In this document: positions 51,231 through 60,137 of the stretch, in pieces
How positions within the stretch are numbered: position 1 is the stretch's first letter
Layout: the number at the start of each line of letters is the position of its first letter
NCBI RefSeq assembly: GCF_016031625.1
Contig: NZ_JACCHP010000017.1
Location: 158,397 to 222,396 of the forward strand
From: Bradyrhizobium agreste
Lineage (GTDB): Bacteria; Pseudomonadota; Alphaproteobacteria; Rhizobiales; Xanthobacteraceae
Direction of reading: 5' to 3'
Length of the DNA: 64,000 bases
Position numbers and translations under genes: made by a program
Notes under the pieces: generated by a model
Seen by the model: only the letters and a program-made list of their open reading frames with translations
What the model was told of the DNA's origin: nothing
Databases searched by the model: none

Positions 51231-52013
51231 ATGACCAACACCACAGCTATCATCACCGAGAAGCGCGGGCAGGCGTTCTGGATCACCATCAACCGGCCGG
51301 AGAAACGCAACGCGCTGAACGGCGAGGTCATCGCCGGCATCACAAGAGCCTATCGCGACGCGCATGACGACAAGGACGTCCGCGTCATCGTGCTGACGGG
51401 CGCGGGCGACAAGGCGTTCTGCGCGGGCGCCGACCTGCAGAATTCCGGCGCGGCTTTCGCGATGGATCATTCCAAACCAAATGTCGACTATGCCGATCTG
51501 TTACGTTTGTCACAGAACGCCACCAAGCCGGCGATTGCGCGGGTCGGCGGCGTCTGCATGGCCGGCGGCATGGGCCTGCTCTGCATGACCGACATGGCGG
51601 TTGCGGCCGATCACGTCGTCTTCGGCCTGCCGGAGGTGAAGGTCGGCGTGTTCCCAATGCAGGTACTGAGCCTGCTCCAGCGCATCGCTCCGTCCCGTCT
51701 CGTCAACGAATGGGCACTGACGGGCGAGCCGTTCGACGCCAAAGCCGCGCAGGCCGCCGGCCTGCTCAACTACGTCGTGCCTGCCGCCGAGTTAGATGCC
51801 AAGGTCGACTGGCTGATCGGCCGCATCGTCGACAAATCGCCGACCGCGATCCGCCGCGGCAAATACGCCATGCGCGCGATCGCCTCGATGTCGTTCGACG
51901 AGAGCATCGCCTACACCGAAAGCCAGATCGCGCTGCTCGCGATGACCGAGGACGCCAAGGAAGGCCTGAAAGCGTTCAGCGAGAAGCGGAAGCCGGTCTG
52001 GACGGGGCGGTAG
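51231..52013 (+). CDS. enoyl-CoA hydratase/isomerase family protein
   Basis: Crotonase fold, 260 residues. FWITINRPEKRNALNGEVI at the N-terminus, oxyanion-hole parts GAGDKAFCAGADLQ and GVCMAGGMGLLCMTDMAVAAD, then FGLPEVKVGVFPMQVLSLLQRI with Glu in the position typical of hydratases. ATG 51231 used; the frame continues upstream over the divergent caspase-like gene and is rejected there. Monocistronic. Beta-oxidation or aromatic catabolism; specific substrate not identifiable. Confidence 0.87.
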   Translation: MTNTTAIITEKRGQAFWITINRPEKRNALNGEVIAGITRAYRDAHDDKDVRVIVLTGAGDKAFCAGADLQNSGAAFAMDHSKPNVDYADLLRLSQNATKPAIARVGGVCMAGGMGLLCMTDMAVAADHVVFGLPEVKVGVFPMQVLSLLQRIAPSRLVNEWALTGEPFDAKAAQAAGLLNYVVPAAELDAKVDWLIGRIVDKSPTAIRRGKYAMRAIASMSFDESIAYTESQIALLAMTEDAKEGLKAFSEKRKPVWTGR

Positions 52014-52029
52014 GGGATGGAGCGCAGCT

Positions 52030-52170
52030 CTCGTGTCCCGGACGCGCTGCAACGCGTTAGCGTTGCTGCGCAGAGCCGGGACCCAGAAGGCGGCGCGGAG
52101 ACATGCGGTGACATGGGCCCCGGCTCTGCAGCGCACCGCAAGGGGCGCTGCGCTGCGTCCGGGGCACGAG
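52030..52170. repeat. pair of inverted REP-like elements (52030-52084 and 52115-52170)
   Basis: Copy 1 runs from CTCGTGTCCCGGACGCGCTG to CAGAGCCGGGACCC. Copy 2 is the same element in reverse (GGGCCCCGGCTCTGCAGCGC to GGGGCACGAG), each about 55 bases, with 30 bases between. Each copy can also fold on itself. It follows the stop of the hydratase gene, as BIME-like pairs often do. Confidence 0.7.
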
Positions 52171-52240
52171 AGCATGCGACCAGAAGAGGTCGATGATTCC
52201 AGCCAACTGAGCTTCGCGCAAACTCGGGCCCTACGGCATC

Positions 52241-52699
52241 CTACCCCGCGTTCGCCTTCAATCCCGCCGCCTGAATACCCGCCACCGCGCAGGCCTCGTC
52301 ATTGTCCGACGTATCGCCGGAGACGCCGACCGCGCCGAGCAGGGTCGCGCCGTCCATGATCAGCACGCCGCCGGGGACCGGCACCAATGCGCCCTTGGCA
52401 ATCGTGTTCACGGCATCGATGAAATAGGCCTGCTCCTGCGCGCGCTGGAACAAAGCCCGCGAGCCCATGCCCATGGCGAGCGCGCCGTAGGCCTTGCCAT
52501 GCGCGATCTCGGCGCGCATCAGGCTGGTGCCGTCCTGCGCGGCCGCGAGCTTGAGCACGCCGCGCGCGTCCAGGATGGTGACGACCAGCGGCTTCAGCTT
52601 GAGCTCGCCGGCCTTTGCGAAGGCGGCTCTGGAGGTATCGCTTCTGCGCCGCCCCTTCGCGCTCCGTCTCTGACCTAGTTGATTATGAAGGCGGCGCAT
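52241..52699 (-). CDS. GlcG/HbpS-like haem-binding family protein with abnormal N-terminus
   Basis: The body (about residues 24-152: AAFAKAGELKLKPLVVTIL, VPVPGGVLIMDGATLLGAVGVSG, ACAVAGIQAAGLKANAG) follows the GlcG family, about 130 residues normally. The first 23 residues (MRRLHNQLGQ and then Arg/Ser-rich) do not resemble the family's usual N-terminal helix. This suggests the 5' end was lost or replaced near 52630, where the sequence also changes character towards the secretion genes. Possibly still translated, possibly a decaying gene. Confidence 0.6.
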   Translation of the reverse strand: MRRLHNQLGQRRSAKGRRRSDTSRAAFAKAGELKLKPLVVTILDARGVLKLAAAQDGTSLMRAEIAHGKAYGALAMGMGSRALFQRAQEQAYFIDAVNTIAKGALVPVPGGVLIMDGATLLGAVGVSGDTSDNDEACAVAGIQAAGLKANAG

Positions 52700-53017
52700 C
52701 GCAATTGGGCCAAGTCGCTTTTAGTCGGTGAGTCCCCACGTGCGAGACTCTTGGGCCCGTGTGAAAGTTGTCTGTGGCTTCGACGCGATTGACTGATAGG
52801 AAACATAAGCTTGTCGGTTTACTTGCCCAGGTTCGAGACACTTAATTTAGCAAAGGGTCCTGCTGTGCTCCATTGTCGAGCAGGTAGGCCAGCTGTCAGA
52901 CCCTCAGAAACTGGACTGATTGCTACGCTTTCCGTAGTGAGCATCTTCGTTCCGGCAAACAATATTCGCCTGATCGTATTCGATAGTTCGTCCCCCGTCT
53001 TCGAACGGCTACTCACG
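52700..53017. other. intergenic junction region without a supported gene
   Basis: 318 bases between the GlcG-like gene and the gspG stop. Noticeably lower in GC than the preceding 50 kb. Frames here (for example 52811-53254 on the plus strand) show no family pattern and run over gspG on the opposite strand. No inverted repeats or target-site duplications were noticed. Confidence 0.5.
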
Positions 53018-53488
53018 TTACTTCTGCCAATTGACGATATCGGCCGCCTGCTCGGTCCCCCCTTCGCGACCGTCGGCTCCAAGGGACGCAAGATCATAGG
53101 CGAGCCCGTGCGTTCCCGGGAATGCATACGTATACGGTTTGCCCCATGGGTCGTTCGGCACCGCATTACCCTTCAAGTAAGGGCCATTCCAGCGTTCGGC
53201 ACTGTTTGGCTTCTGCACCAGCGCGGTCAGGCCAACATTCGTGGGCGGATATGAGCCATTGTCGAGATAGTAGAGGTCAAGCGCTTGAGCTAACCCCTCA
53301 ATCTGAATCTTGGCCGCCTTCGTCTTTGAATCAGAAAGATGATTGAGAACGCGGGGGCCGACAAGACCCACGACCAGACCTATGATGGTAATCACGACCA
53401 GCATTTCGACGAGTGTGAACCCGTCCTCCTGCAACAGGCGGGGAACACGCCTCTTTAGCGGATCTAAACACTGCTGATACTTGCGCAT
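53018..53488 (-). CDS. gspG: type II secretion major pseudopilin GspG
   Basis: 156 residues. Prepilin leader of about 23 residues ending in EDG, then the processed start FTLVEMLVVITIIGLVVGLV with Glu at position 5. The globular part has the GspG pattern: AQALDLYYLDNGSYPPTNVGLTALVQKP, GPYLKGNAVPNDPWGKPY, LASLGADGREGGTEQAADIVNW (calcium-binding loop region of GspG). Length is normal. It is transcribed divergently from the gspD-K operon 293 bp away, an unusual position, since gspG usually lies between gspF and gspH. Confidence 0.9.
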   Translation of the reverse strand: MRKYQQCLDPLKRRVPRLLQEDGFTLVEMLVVITIIGLVVGLVGPRVLNHLSDSKTKAAKIQIEGLAQALDLYYLDNGSYPPTNVGLTALVQKPNSAERWNGPYLKGNAVPNDPWGKPYTYAFPGTHGLAYDLASLGADGREGGTEQAADIVNWQK

Positions 53489-53781
53489 TGCTCAACCTGA
53501 CATTGCTCCTTTTGTCGTATCTGCAAAATCAGAGACGACCAAGGTTTCGTCCTGTGCAATCTGGCGATAGTTGTGGAAAAACCGGGGCCCAACCACGCGG
53601 TGTGATGTCGCTGGGCTATAGTTCTGTTGGACCAAACCCAAGCGCTATCGTTGCCGCTGGTTTTGTGTGGGCGGGACAGTTGATACGGGCCGATCGTGAT
53701 AAGCGGTTGGAGCAATTCCCCTGCATCTAACCAAGGACTGATTGCGAAGTCGCTGGCGTTTTTGAGTCAGCGGAGTTGTCG
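53489..53781. other. divergent promoter region gspG / gspD
   Basis: 293 bases, lower GC than the neighbouring genes. Presumably carries both promoters. I see no convincing -35/-10 pair, no operator repeat and no supported gene. Confidence 0.4.
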
Positions 53782-56037
53782 GTGTCAGCAATCTGTCACA
53801 AGCGCCTAGCTAGACTGGCTTCTCTCAGCCTTCTGCTAGGCCTTACTGCCTGTCAGACTGCACTGATTGAAAGTTCTTCTGATAGCGTGAGAGAGGCCTG
53901 GAATGCTCCACCGCCGGCAGCGCGAACCGCTGCCGTGAGCAGCTACAGCAATCAGGCCATACCATCTCCGCTAGGGCCAAGAACGACGGGCGAGCCGGTT
54001 TTCTTCAACGGTTCGGGACGTTTCCTCGGCAGCAAGCCAACGGGCTCGACAGGGGCGGCCCCCGAAGAGGCGGGGGATGGCGTCACACTCAACCTGCTCA
54101 ATGCATCCGTCGCTCAAGCCGCAAAAACGGTGCTCGGCGACCTGCTTGCCGCAAAATATACGATTGATCCGGGTATCGACGGGAAGGTTACGCTCCAAAG
54201 TCCAGGACCGATCCCGCGGTCGGCCGCTCTCAACCTCTTTCAGACCGCGCTCCGTTCCAACAACGCGGCGCTGATCTACGCGGGCGGTGCGTACAAGATT
54301 GTGGCGCTCGACCAGGCCGCTGTGGGGGCGAACCTCCAGATCGACGGCGATCCGGACGGCACCGGCGCCATCGCCTCGAGTTTGCGCGTCGTGCAGCTCA
54401 AATATGTGAGCGCTTCGGAGATCCGCCGCGTGGTCGAGCCGATCTCGCCGCGCGGTACGATCGTCCGGACGGACGATGCCCGAAACACCATCACGCTGTC
54501 AGGCAACGACAAGGATATCAGCGGCGTCCTTGATGCCATCAGTGTCTTCGATGTCGACGTGATGAAGGGCATGTCCTTTGGTATCGTGCCCGTCAAAGCA
54601 AGCGATCCGGCCGCTATCACCGACGAACTTCGCAAGGTCTTTGACTCCGATCGGGAAGGCCCGATGGCAGGAATGGTCCGTTTTCTGCCCAACAAGCGAA
54701 TGGGCGCCATTCTTGTCATCACGCCTCAACCCCAATATTTGTCGCGGGCAACGACCTGGATTCGTCGGCTGGACAACCGCGGCGAGGGGACCGAGAAGCA
54801 ATTCTATACTTACGTGGTGCAAAACCGGCGCGCCACGGAGTTGGTCAGCGTCCTGCAATCCATGTTCACCCAGGGCAAGGATGGCGGCAGCGACAGCGGT
54901 AGTACCCGCAGCGTCGCCCCACAGTATACCGAGGTGAGCGCTCAGACGTCGGGTATGAAGCAACAGGCAGGTGCGTCTATGCAATCCGGCGGCTTGGGCG
55001 GCATGGGTGGTTCGCAACCCGGCGCTCCGTCCGCCGCAAAAGCCGCGGATACCGGGCCGGAAACAACATCCTCGCTTCAGATCGGTAAGGACGACAGCAC
55101 GGGCGGGCCACGCATCAAGGTCGTTGCCGACGAAGCGAAGAATACGGTCCTGATCGAGGCGTCCGCCGCCGACTATCGGCGTGTCGCTCGTGTGATCGGT
55201 ACGCTCGACGTCATCCCGAACCAGGTTCTGATCGAGGCGATGATCGCCGAGGTGACCCTGAAGGACGAGTTGCGCTTCGGCCTGCGATGGTTCCTGAGCA
55301 ACAAGAACCAGAGCGGTACCTTGACCGACGATCTTTCGGGGTCGATCGGCTCGGTATTTCCAGGCTTCAACTATGCGGTGCGGGCGTCCAATATCGCGGC
55401 GACGCTGACGGCGCTTAATGAGATCACCGACGTGAATGTGATCTCATCTCCCTCGCTGACCGTTGCCGACAACAGGACCGCGGCTCTTCAGGTCGGCGAC
55501 CAGGTGCCGATCACCACGCAATCGGCCGTCAGCGTGTTGACGCCGGGGGCGCCGGTCGTGAATTCTGTCAGCTACAAGGACACCGGCGTCATTCTCTCGA
55601 TCACGCCACGGATCAGCGAAAGCGGACGGGTCATGCTCGACATCGAGCAGGAAGTGTCGACCGTTTCCGAGACGACCACATCGTCGATCAATTCTCCGAC
55701 GATCAGCCAGCGGCGCGTGAGGACGACGGTCGTCGTCAATGACGGCGAAGCGTTCGCTTTGGGTGGGCTCATTCAGGACAAGAGAACCAAGACGCGGACG
55801 CAGATTCCAGTCCTTGGAGATATCCCGATCCTCGGAAACGCAATGAGGATGAAGGAAGACCTGATCGGCAAGACCGAGCTCGTCATCATGATCGCGCCTC
55901 ACGTCATCCGGAACCTGAACGAAGCCCGGCAGATGACAGATGAATTCAGGCGCGAGCTTGCGATCATCATGCCGTACGGGCGGCGGCCCCTACCTCCGCG
56001 AACCCCCGAACAGAAGTTGCGCAGGACCCTGGAGTAG
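53782..56037 (+). CDS. gspD: type II secretion secretin GspD (lipoprotein type)
   Basis: 751 residues. Lipoprotein signal (LARLASLSLLLGLTAC), so the N-terminus would be lipidated and may not need a separate pilotin. Periplasmic N0-N3 domains: GVTLNLLNASVAQAAKTVL, SLRVVQLKYVSASEIRRVVE, YVVQNRRATELVSVLQSMF. A Ser/Gly/Gln-rich insert lies near 375-430. Secretin core: VLIEAMIAEVTLKDELRFGL, VISSPSLTVADNRTAALQVG, ILSITPRISESGRVMLDIEQ and QIPVLGDIPILGNAMR. GTG 53782 is chosen with GGAG six bases upstream (TTG 53776 is too close). Outer-membrane channel. Confidence 0.92.
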   Translation: MSAICHKRLARLASLSLLLGLTACQTALIESSSDSVREAWNAPPPAARTAAVSSYSNQAIPSPLGPRTTGEPVFFNGSGRFLGSKPTGSTGAAPEEAGDGVTLNLLNASVAQAAKTVLGDLLAAKYTIDPGIDGKVTLQSPGPIPRSAALNLFQTALRSNNAALIYAGGAYKIVALDQAAVGANLQIDGDPDGTGAIASSLRVVQLKYVSASEIRRVVEPISPRGTIVRTDDARNTITLSGNDKDISGVLDAISVFDVDVMKGMSFGIVPVKASDPAAITDELRKVFDSDREGPMAGMVRFLPNKRMGAILVITPQPQYLSRATTWIRRLDNRGEGTEKQFYTYVVQNRRATELVSVLQSMFTQGKDGGSDSGSTRSVAPQYTEVSAQTSGMKQQAGASMQSGGLGGMGGSQPGAPSAAKAADTGPETTSSLQIGKDDSTGGPRIKVVADEAKNTVLIEASAADYRRVARVIGTLDVIPNQVLIEAMIAEVTLKDELRFGLRWFLSNKNQSGTLTDDLSGSIGSVFPGFNYAVRASNIAATLTALNEITDVNVISSPSLTVADNRTAALQVGDQVPITTQSAVSVLTPGAPVVNSVSYKDTGVILSITPRISESGRVMLDIEQEVSTVSETTTSSINSPTISQRRVRTTVVVNDGEAFALGGLIQDKRTKTRTQIPVLGDIPILGNAMRMKEDLIGKTELVIMIAPHVIRNLNEARQMTDEFRRELAIIMPYGRRPLPPRTPEQKLRRTLE

Positions 56038-56042
56038 GCGGC

Positions 56043-57263
56043 ATGCCGTCGTTTCTATACAAAGCTTACGGCAGCAGTGGGGAGCTCGCGGAGGGGCGCA
56101 TCCAGGCGCTGTCCGCCGATGCGGCCGATGCCCTTCTTGGCCGGCGTGGGCTGACGGCATTCAAGCTGATCGAGGTGTCACAGCACACGCAGCCATGGTG
56201 GCAGCGTGATCTGCTGTCGAAGAGCGGTCCAAATGCAGCCTACCTGGCGGCTTTCGCGCGCGAGTTTGCGGATCTTTACAAGTCGGGTGTAGCGCTGGAC
56301 GATTGTCTGCGCATCCTTGCCGAGCAATCGACTACCCGCGAGCTTCGGCAGACCTGCGACAGCTTGCTGGAAGACATTCTGAACGGCGCGACGCTATCCG
56401 GGGCAATGGCCGAGCGGCCCGCGACCTATCCCGGTGATTTCATCAACATCGTACGCGCCGGTGAGACCAGCGGCACGTTGGGGCCGGCGTTCGAGGAGCT
56501 GGCGCGCCTGCTTGAGCGACGGCAGGAGCTGAACGCCAAGATAAAGTCGGCGTTGACCTATCCGGCAATCCTGCTCGTGCTGGCAGTGGTCTCGATCGCC
56601 ATCGTCATCGGAGCCCTGGTGCCGAGCATTGCACCCATCTTTCAAGAAGGGGGCAAGCCCATGCCTGGAGCCCTTCTGCTGCTGGTGACCTTGGCCGATA
56701 ATTGGGGATTCGTTGCCGTCGGCATGCTTGCGCTGGGCGGGCTAGCACTCGCATGCTGGATCGGCATCCGACGTTCGCCTGCACGGCGCCTCGCCTTCGA
56801 CGCGTATCGATTGAAGCTGCCGATTATCGGCATGATCTCGCTCAGCCAGGACACCGCCAATTTTCAACGAACGCTTGGTACCCTGTTGCGGGCCGGCGTG
56901 TCGCTGCTTGAGGCATCCATGTCCGCGCAGGCGGTGATCCGCAACAGGCTGCTGGCAACCAAGGTCGAGAGAGCAGTCGGTTTCGTTCGCGAAGGCAGGC
57001 CGCTGGCCGTCGCTTTGCGGGACGAGGGCGTGTTTCCCCCCGCCGCGATCCGGATGATGGCGATCGGCGAGGAGACCGGCAAACTCGATCAGATGCTGCT
57101 CCGGTCCGCGGCCGTGTTCGAGGACCGGGCGCTCAAGAGTATCGACCGCGCGATGGCGCTTCTGACGCCGGCGCTCACCTTGAGCGTTGCTGTCGTCGTC
57201 GGCGGGTTGGTGCTGACCGTTATGATGGCGATTCTCAGCATCAACGACGTGGTCGGGCGCTGA
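56043..57263 (+). CDS. gspF: type II secretion inner-membrane platform protein GspF
   Basis: 406 residues in the usual GspF size. Two homologous T2SSF domains (about 70-190: AFAREFADLYKSGVALDDCLRILAEQST, GDFINIVRAGETSGTL; about 270-390: FQRTLGTLLRAGVSLLEAS, RMMAIGEETGKLDQML). Membrane helices at YPAILLVLAVVSIAIVIGAL, WGFVAVGMLALGGLALACW and LTLSVAVVVGGLVLTVMMAIL. Begins 5 bp after gspD; the ATPase gene gspE, normally directly before gspF, is absent. Its stop overlaps the gspH start. Confidence 0.92.
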   Translation: MPSFLYKAYGSSGELAEGRIQALSADAADALLGRRGLTAFKLIEVSQHTQPWWQRDLLSKSGPNAAYLAAFAREFADLYKSGVALDDCLRILAEQSTTRELRQTCDSLLEDILNGATLSGAMAERPATYPGDFINIVRAGETSGTLGPAFEELARLLERRQELNAKIKSALTYPAILLVLAVVSIAIVIGALVPSIAPIFQEGGKPMPGALLLLVTLADNWGFVAVGMLALGGLALACWIGIRRSPARRLAFDAYRLKLPIIGMISLSQDTANFQRTLGTLLRAGVSLLEASMSAQAVIRNRLLATKVERAVGFVREGRPLAVALRDEGVFPPAAIRMMAIGEETGKLDQMLLRSAAVFEDRALKSIDRAMALLTPALTLSVAVVVGGLVLTVMMAILSINDVVGR

Positions 57264-57715
57264 TGCGGTTGTTGCTGCATCAGGACGACGGCTTCACCAT
57301 GCTGGAGCTGCTCGTCGTGCTGGCCATCATTGCGTCGGGGCTTGCGCTGGCCCAACCTCTCATCGGCAGGACGGCTGACCGTCTTCAGCTGGAGTCCGCG
57401 CAGACCGCGCTCCTGAACGCACTCAAGACGACGCGCGCAGCAGCCATCATCAGAGGCACTGAAGCCTCGCTGGTGATCGATCTGAACGCGCGGACGTTCC
57501 AGTCACCGGCACTTCCCACGACGATGCTGCCGGCAAAGATCGAGCTCGCGCTGAAGGTGGCAGGTCTCGAAGCCACCGATAGGTCTCATGCCGAGATCCG
57601 CTTCTATCCGGATGGCTCGTCGACCGGTGGCGACCTGACCCTCAGACTTGACGACCGGATCGCGCGCCTTTGCGTTCACTGGCTGACGGGGCTCCCGCGC
57701 GATGATTGCGATTAG
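57263..57715 (+). CDS. gspH: type II secretion minor pseudopilin GspH
   Basis: 150 residues. Prepilin processing site DDG followed by FTMLELLVVLAIIASGLAL with Glu at position 5. The rest is the small GspH globular domain (LNALKTTRAAAIIRGTEASLVIDL, IRFYPDGSSTGGDLTL). ATG 57263 overlaps the gspF stop by one base. Minor pseudopilin at the pseudopilus tip. Overlaps gspI by 14 bases. Confidence 0.85.
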   Translation: MRLLLHQDDGFTMLELLVVLAIIASGLALAQPLIGRTADRLQLESAQTALLNALKTTRAAAIIRGTEASLVIDLNARTFQSPALPTTMLPAKIELALKVAGLEATDRSHAEIRFYPDGSSTGGDLTLRLDDRIARLCVHWLTGLPRDDCD

Positions 57716-58133
57716 ATCGCCCGCCGTGCTGGCGCGACGATGCCTGGCGACCGAAGGCTTTACTCTGCTCGAAGTCGTCGTGTCGCTCGCAATCCTGTCC
57801 CTCTCGCTCGGCGTGATCTATCACGTCCTCGCCAATGCACTCGGGAATCAAAGCTACGCCGAGACGGTCAACCGCGCGCGGCTGGTTGCGCAAGGACTGA
57901 TCGCAAAGGTCGGAACCGACATTCCCGCGAGCGCCGGCGAAACGTCGGGCGATGATGGTCATGGCCTCCGATGGCGCCTGAGTCGCAAGGCTTTCGGGGA
58001 CGGGCCCGGCAACGGCCGCGCGGCGATCATGGCGATCGAGGTCTCGGCGGAGGTTTTCTGGGGGGAGGGGGAAGCCGAGAAATCGATCCGCCTCACGACG
58101 CTTCGTCTCGCTGGAGGCGCGCGGCCGCGATGA
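57702..58133 (+). CDS. gspI: type II secretion minor pseudopilin GspI
   Basis: 143 residues, with prepilin site ATEG/FTLLEVVVSLAILSLSLGVIY (Glu at position 5) and a short globular part (ARLVAQGLIAKVG). Placed by order between GspH and GspJ, as in standard operons; the sequence supports a pseudopilin and the position gives the letter. Starts within the gspH 3' end and overlaps gspJ by four bases (ATGA). Confidence 0.82.
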   Translation: MIAIRSPAVLARRCLATEGFTLLEVVVSLAILSLSLGVIYHVLANALGNQSYAETVNRARLVAQGLIAKVGTDIPASAGETSGDDGHGLRWRLSRKAFGDGPGNGRAAIMAIEVSAEVFWGEGEAEKSIRLTTLRLAGGARPR

Positions 58134-58795
58134 CCGATGGTTTCCTCAGTGAGCAGAACGCGTCCGAGGCCGGGTTCACGCTGGTGGAAATGCTGGTCGG
58201 CCTTGTCCTGACTAGCCTGCTTGCAGTCATGCTGCTCGGTGCGATCCGTTACGGCCTGACAATTCGGGAGCGAACCGCGCTCCGGGCCACGGCCTTCGAC
58301 AAGGTCGTCGCCGTTCAAGATTTCCTGCGCAACAGTCTCACGCTGGCCTATCCCCGGCTCATTGGCGAGGCTAACGGAACGGGCCGCCTGGAGTTCGAGG
58401 GAACGCCGACCTCGATCCGTTTTGTTGCACCCGCGATGCAGTCCGGCGGTCGTGGCGGCCGGTCCAATTTTACAATTGCGATGAACTCGTCCAGCCCACC
58501 GGCTTTGGTGGTCGATATCGACGATCCCCGCGCAGCCACGAATGGCCGCAAGGATGTGCTGCTCGCAAACGTTGCCGGCGTCGCGTTCTCCTATCTTCCG
58601 AAGGTCGCGTCCGGCGAGGCGCGGTGGGCGGATCGTTGGGATGCAGGGGCGGCACTGCCTGCAGCCATTCGGGTCAACGTTCGGTTTCCGCCGGGTGATC
58701 AGCGGGTGTGGCCGGAACTGCTGATCGTGCTTCGCATCGACGTCGACGTCGGTTGCGTGCTCGATGATCTCACCAAGCGCTGCCGCGGTCGCTAG
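58130..58795 (+). CDS. gspJ: type II secretion minor pseudopilin GspJ
   Basis: 221 residues. Prepilin site EAG/FTLVEMLVGLVLTSLLAVML with Glu at position 5, then a larger globular domain (GRLEFEGTPTSIRFVAPAMQ, NVAGVAFSYLPKV, PAAIRVNVRF), as for GspJ/PulJ. ATG 58130 lies in the gspI stop (ATGA). The frame open to 57971 is ignored because it covers gspI. Confidence 0.85.
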   Translation: MTDGFLSEQNASEAGFTLVEMLVGLVLTSLLAVMLLGAIRYGLTIRERTALRATAFDKVVAVQDFLRNSLTLAYPRLIGEANGTGRLEFEGTPTSIRFVAPAMQSGGRGGRSNFTIAMNSSSPPALVVDIDDPRAATNGRKDVLLANVAGVAFSYLPKVASGEARWADRWDAGAALPAAIRVNVRFPPGDQRVWPELLIVLRIDVDVGCVLDDLTKRCRGR

Positions 58796-58811
58796 AAGGG
58801 AGAGTTGAGCC

Positions 58812-59597
58812 ATGCCGCTGGTCTCGGTGTTGTGGGGAATAGCGCTTCTTGCCGTCATCGCCACGACCGTCATGGATGCAACCGGAACGTCACGAAAACT
58901 TGCTGACAATGGCCTTTATGCTGCCGAAGCCGACGCGATGGCGGAGGCGGCAATCGTGCGGGCGGCCATCGGCCTGTCCGACCCTGCACCGGGAACGGGC
59001 TGGCGCGCCGATGGCCGGCCACGCCAATTCGAGCTTCGTAAATGGCGCGCGGTGGTCCGGATCCAGGACGAGCTCGGTCGCATTGACCTCAATTTTGCGG
59101 ATCAAGATCTGCTGTTCGGGCTGCTTCGGTCTGTCGGATCCGAGCCGCAGAAGGCCACCGCACTCGCGCTGTCAATCATCGAGTGGCGGATGATGCCGGT
59201 CCCCGGCGTAAGTGCAAATGGCTGGCCGCAACGGCGTCTGTTTCATGCTGTCAACGAATTGCTTCTCGTTCCCGGTATCTCGCAGGACCTGTTCGCCAGG
59301 ATCGAGCCGGCCCTTACGGTTTATTCGCAGCGCCCGACGTTCGACCCTCAACTCGCGCCGCTCGAAGCCCTGCTCGCATTGCCCGGCGCGACGCGCGATC
59401 AGGTCGCCCAAGCCCTGGCCCGTCGCGCGCAAGACACGCTCGGAATTGCGCCGTCCTTGAAGGGCCGCGCCTTTTCGCTTGCGATCGAGGCTACCGACGG
59501 CAGTCACAAGCGGGCTTATCGCGCAGCCATCCGCTTCACCGATGATCGCGCCAAGCCGTACTGGCTGCTGGATTTTCAGATCGTGTCGAAGAGCTGA
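58812..59597 (+). CDS. gspK: type II secretion minor pseudopilin GspK
   Basis: 261 residues. GspK family blocks: LWGIALLAVIATTVMDATGTSRKL at the N-terminus, QDELGRIDLNFADQDLLFGL, RLFHAVNELLLVPGISQDLF (helix-hairpin-helix-like) and YRAAIRFTDD near the end. A stop codon (TGA 58806) directly precedes ATG 58812, so the protein starts only four residues before its hydrophobic segment. No prepilin leader with Gly at -1 is seen, unlike the other pseudopilins here. It may not be processed, or it starts in another way. Last gene of the gsp operon. Confidence 0.85.
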   Translation: MPLVSVLWGIALLAVIATTVMDATGTSRKLADNGLYAAEADAMAEAAIVRAAIGLSDPAPGTGWRADGRPRQFELRKWRAVVRIQDELGRIDLNFADQDLLFGLLRSVGSEPQKATALALSIIEWRMMPVPGVSANGWPQRRLFHAVNELLLVPGISQDLFARIEPALTVYSQRPTFDPQLAPLEALLALPGATRDQVAQALARRAQDTLGIAPSLKGRAFSLAIEATDGSHKRAYRAAIRFTDDRAKPYWLLDFQIVSKS

Positions 59598-60137
59598 GCT
59601 CAGGCCGGCAGCGCGCAACGCTGCGAACAATCGCGCCGCTTGTCTCATCATACTCGGTCCTTCACACGAGCGTCATGGATGCGTCACGCGAAGAATGCTT
59701 CCAACAAGTGTCCTTGCTGCCATTCTTGCGATCGTTGATCGGCCGACGATGTCTACAACAGGTGCTGCATTGCCGGATCTCCATGCAGCTCTGCATTGAC
59801 TCTTTTGAGTTGTGGAGAAGTGTTGCTTCGCGTTGACGACCAAGACAACTGAAGGTTTATTTCCTTGCGCTGTGGAATGGGAGTGCAGGGGCGATTGATG
59901 ATTGCTTCGGGGATATTGGTGGCACTCGAGCGAGCTTGCTCGCGTTTCATCTTTTGGCGGCTCGCCTACAGCGTACCGTGAGAAAGATTGCGGTCGCGCT
60001 TGTCTGATAACGGCGCGTCTAGCATCACCTTCTTACCGAATCTGTCTCCAGCTTACGCGTGAGCGTTCAAGCAGACGTATCTGCTCGTCGTCGTTCGCGC
60101 GAGGGTCCGATTTCTAGATCATCAGAAGAGAGTGCAA
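59598..60137. other. intergenic region without a supported gene
   Basis: 540 bases between gspK and the SpvB-like gene. Lower GC and free of family-like frames; the small frames there show no ribosome site or hydrophobic/structural pattern. It probably contains the promoter of the large exported protein genes, but no box was recognised. Confidence 0.5.

Noticed and set aside
52811..53254. Plus-strand frame of 147 codons overlapping gspG
   Set aside because: No homology pattern or ribosome site; gspG on the other strand has an unambiguous pseudopilin sequence.
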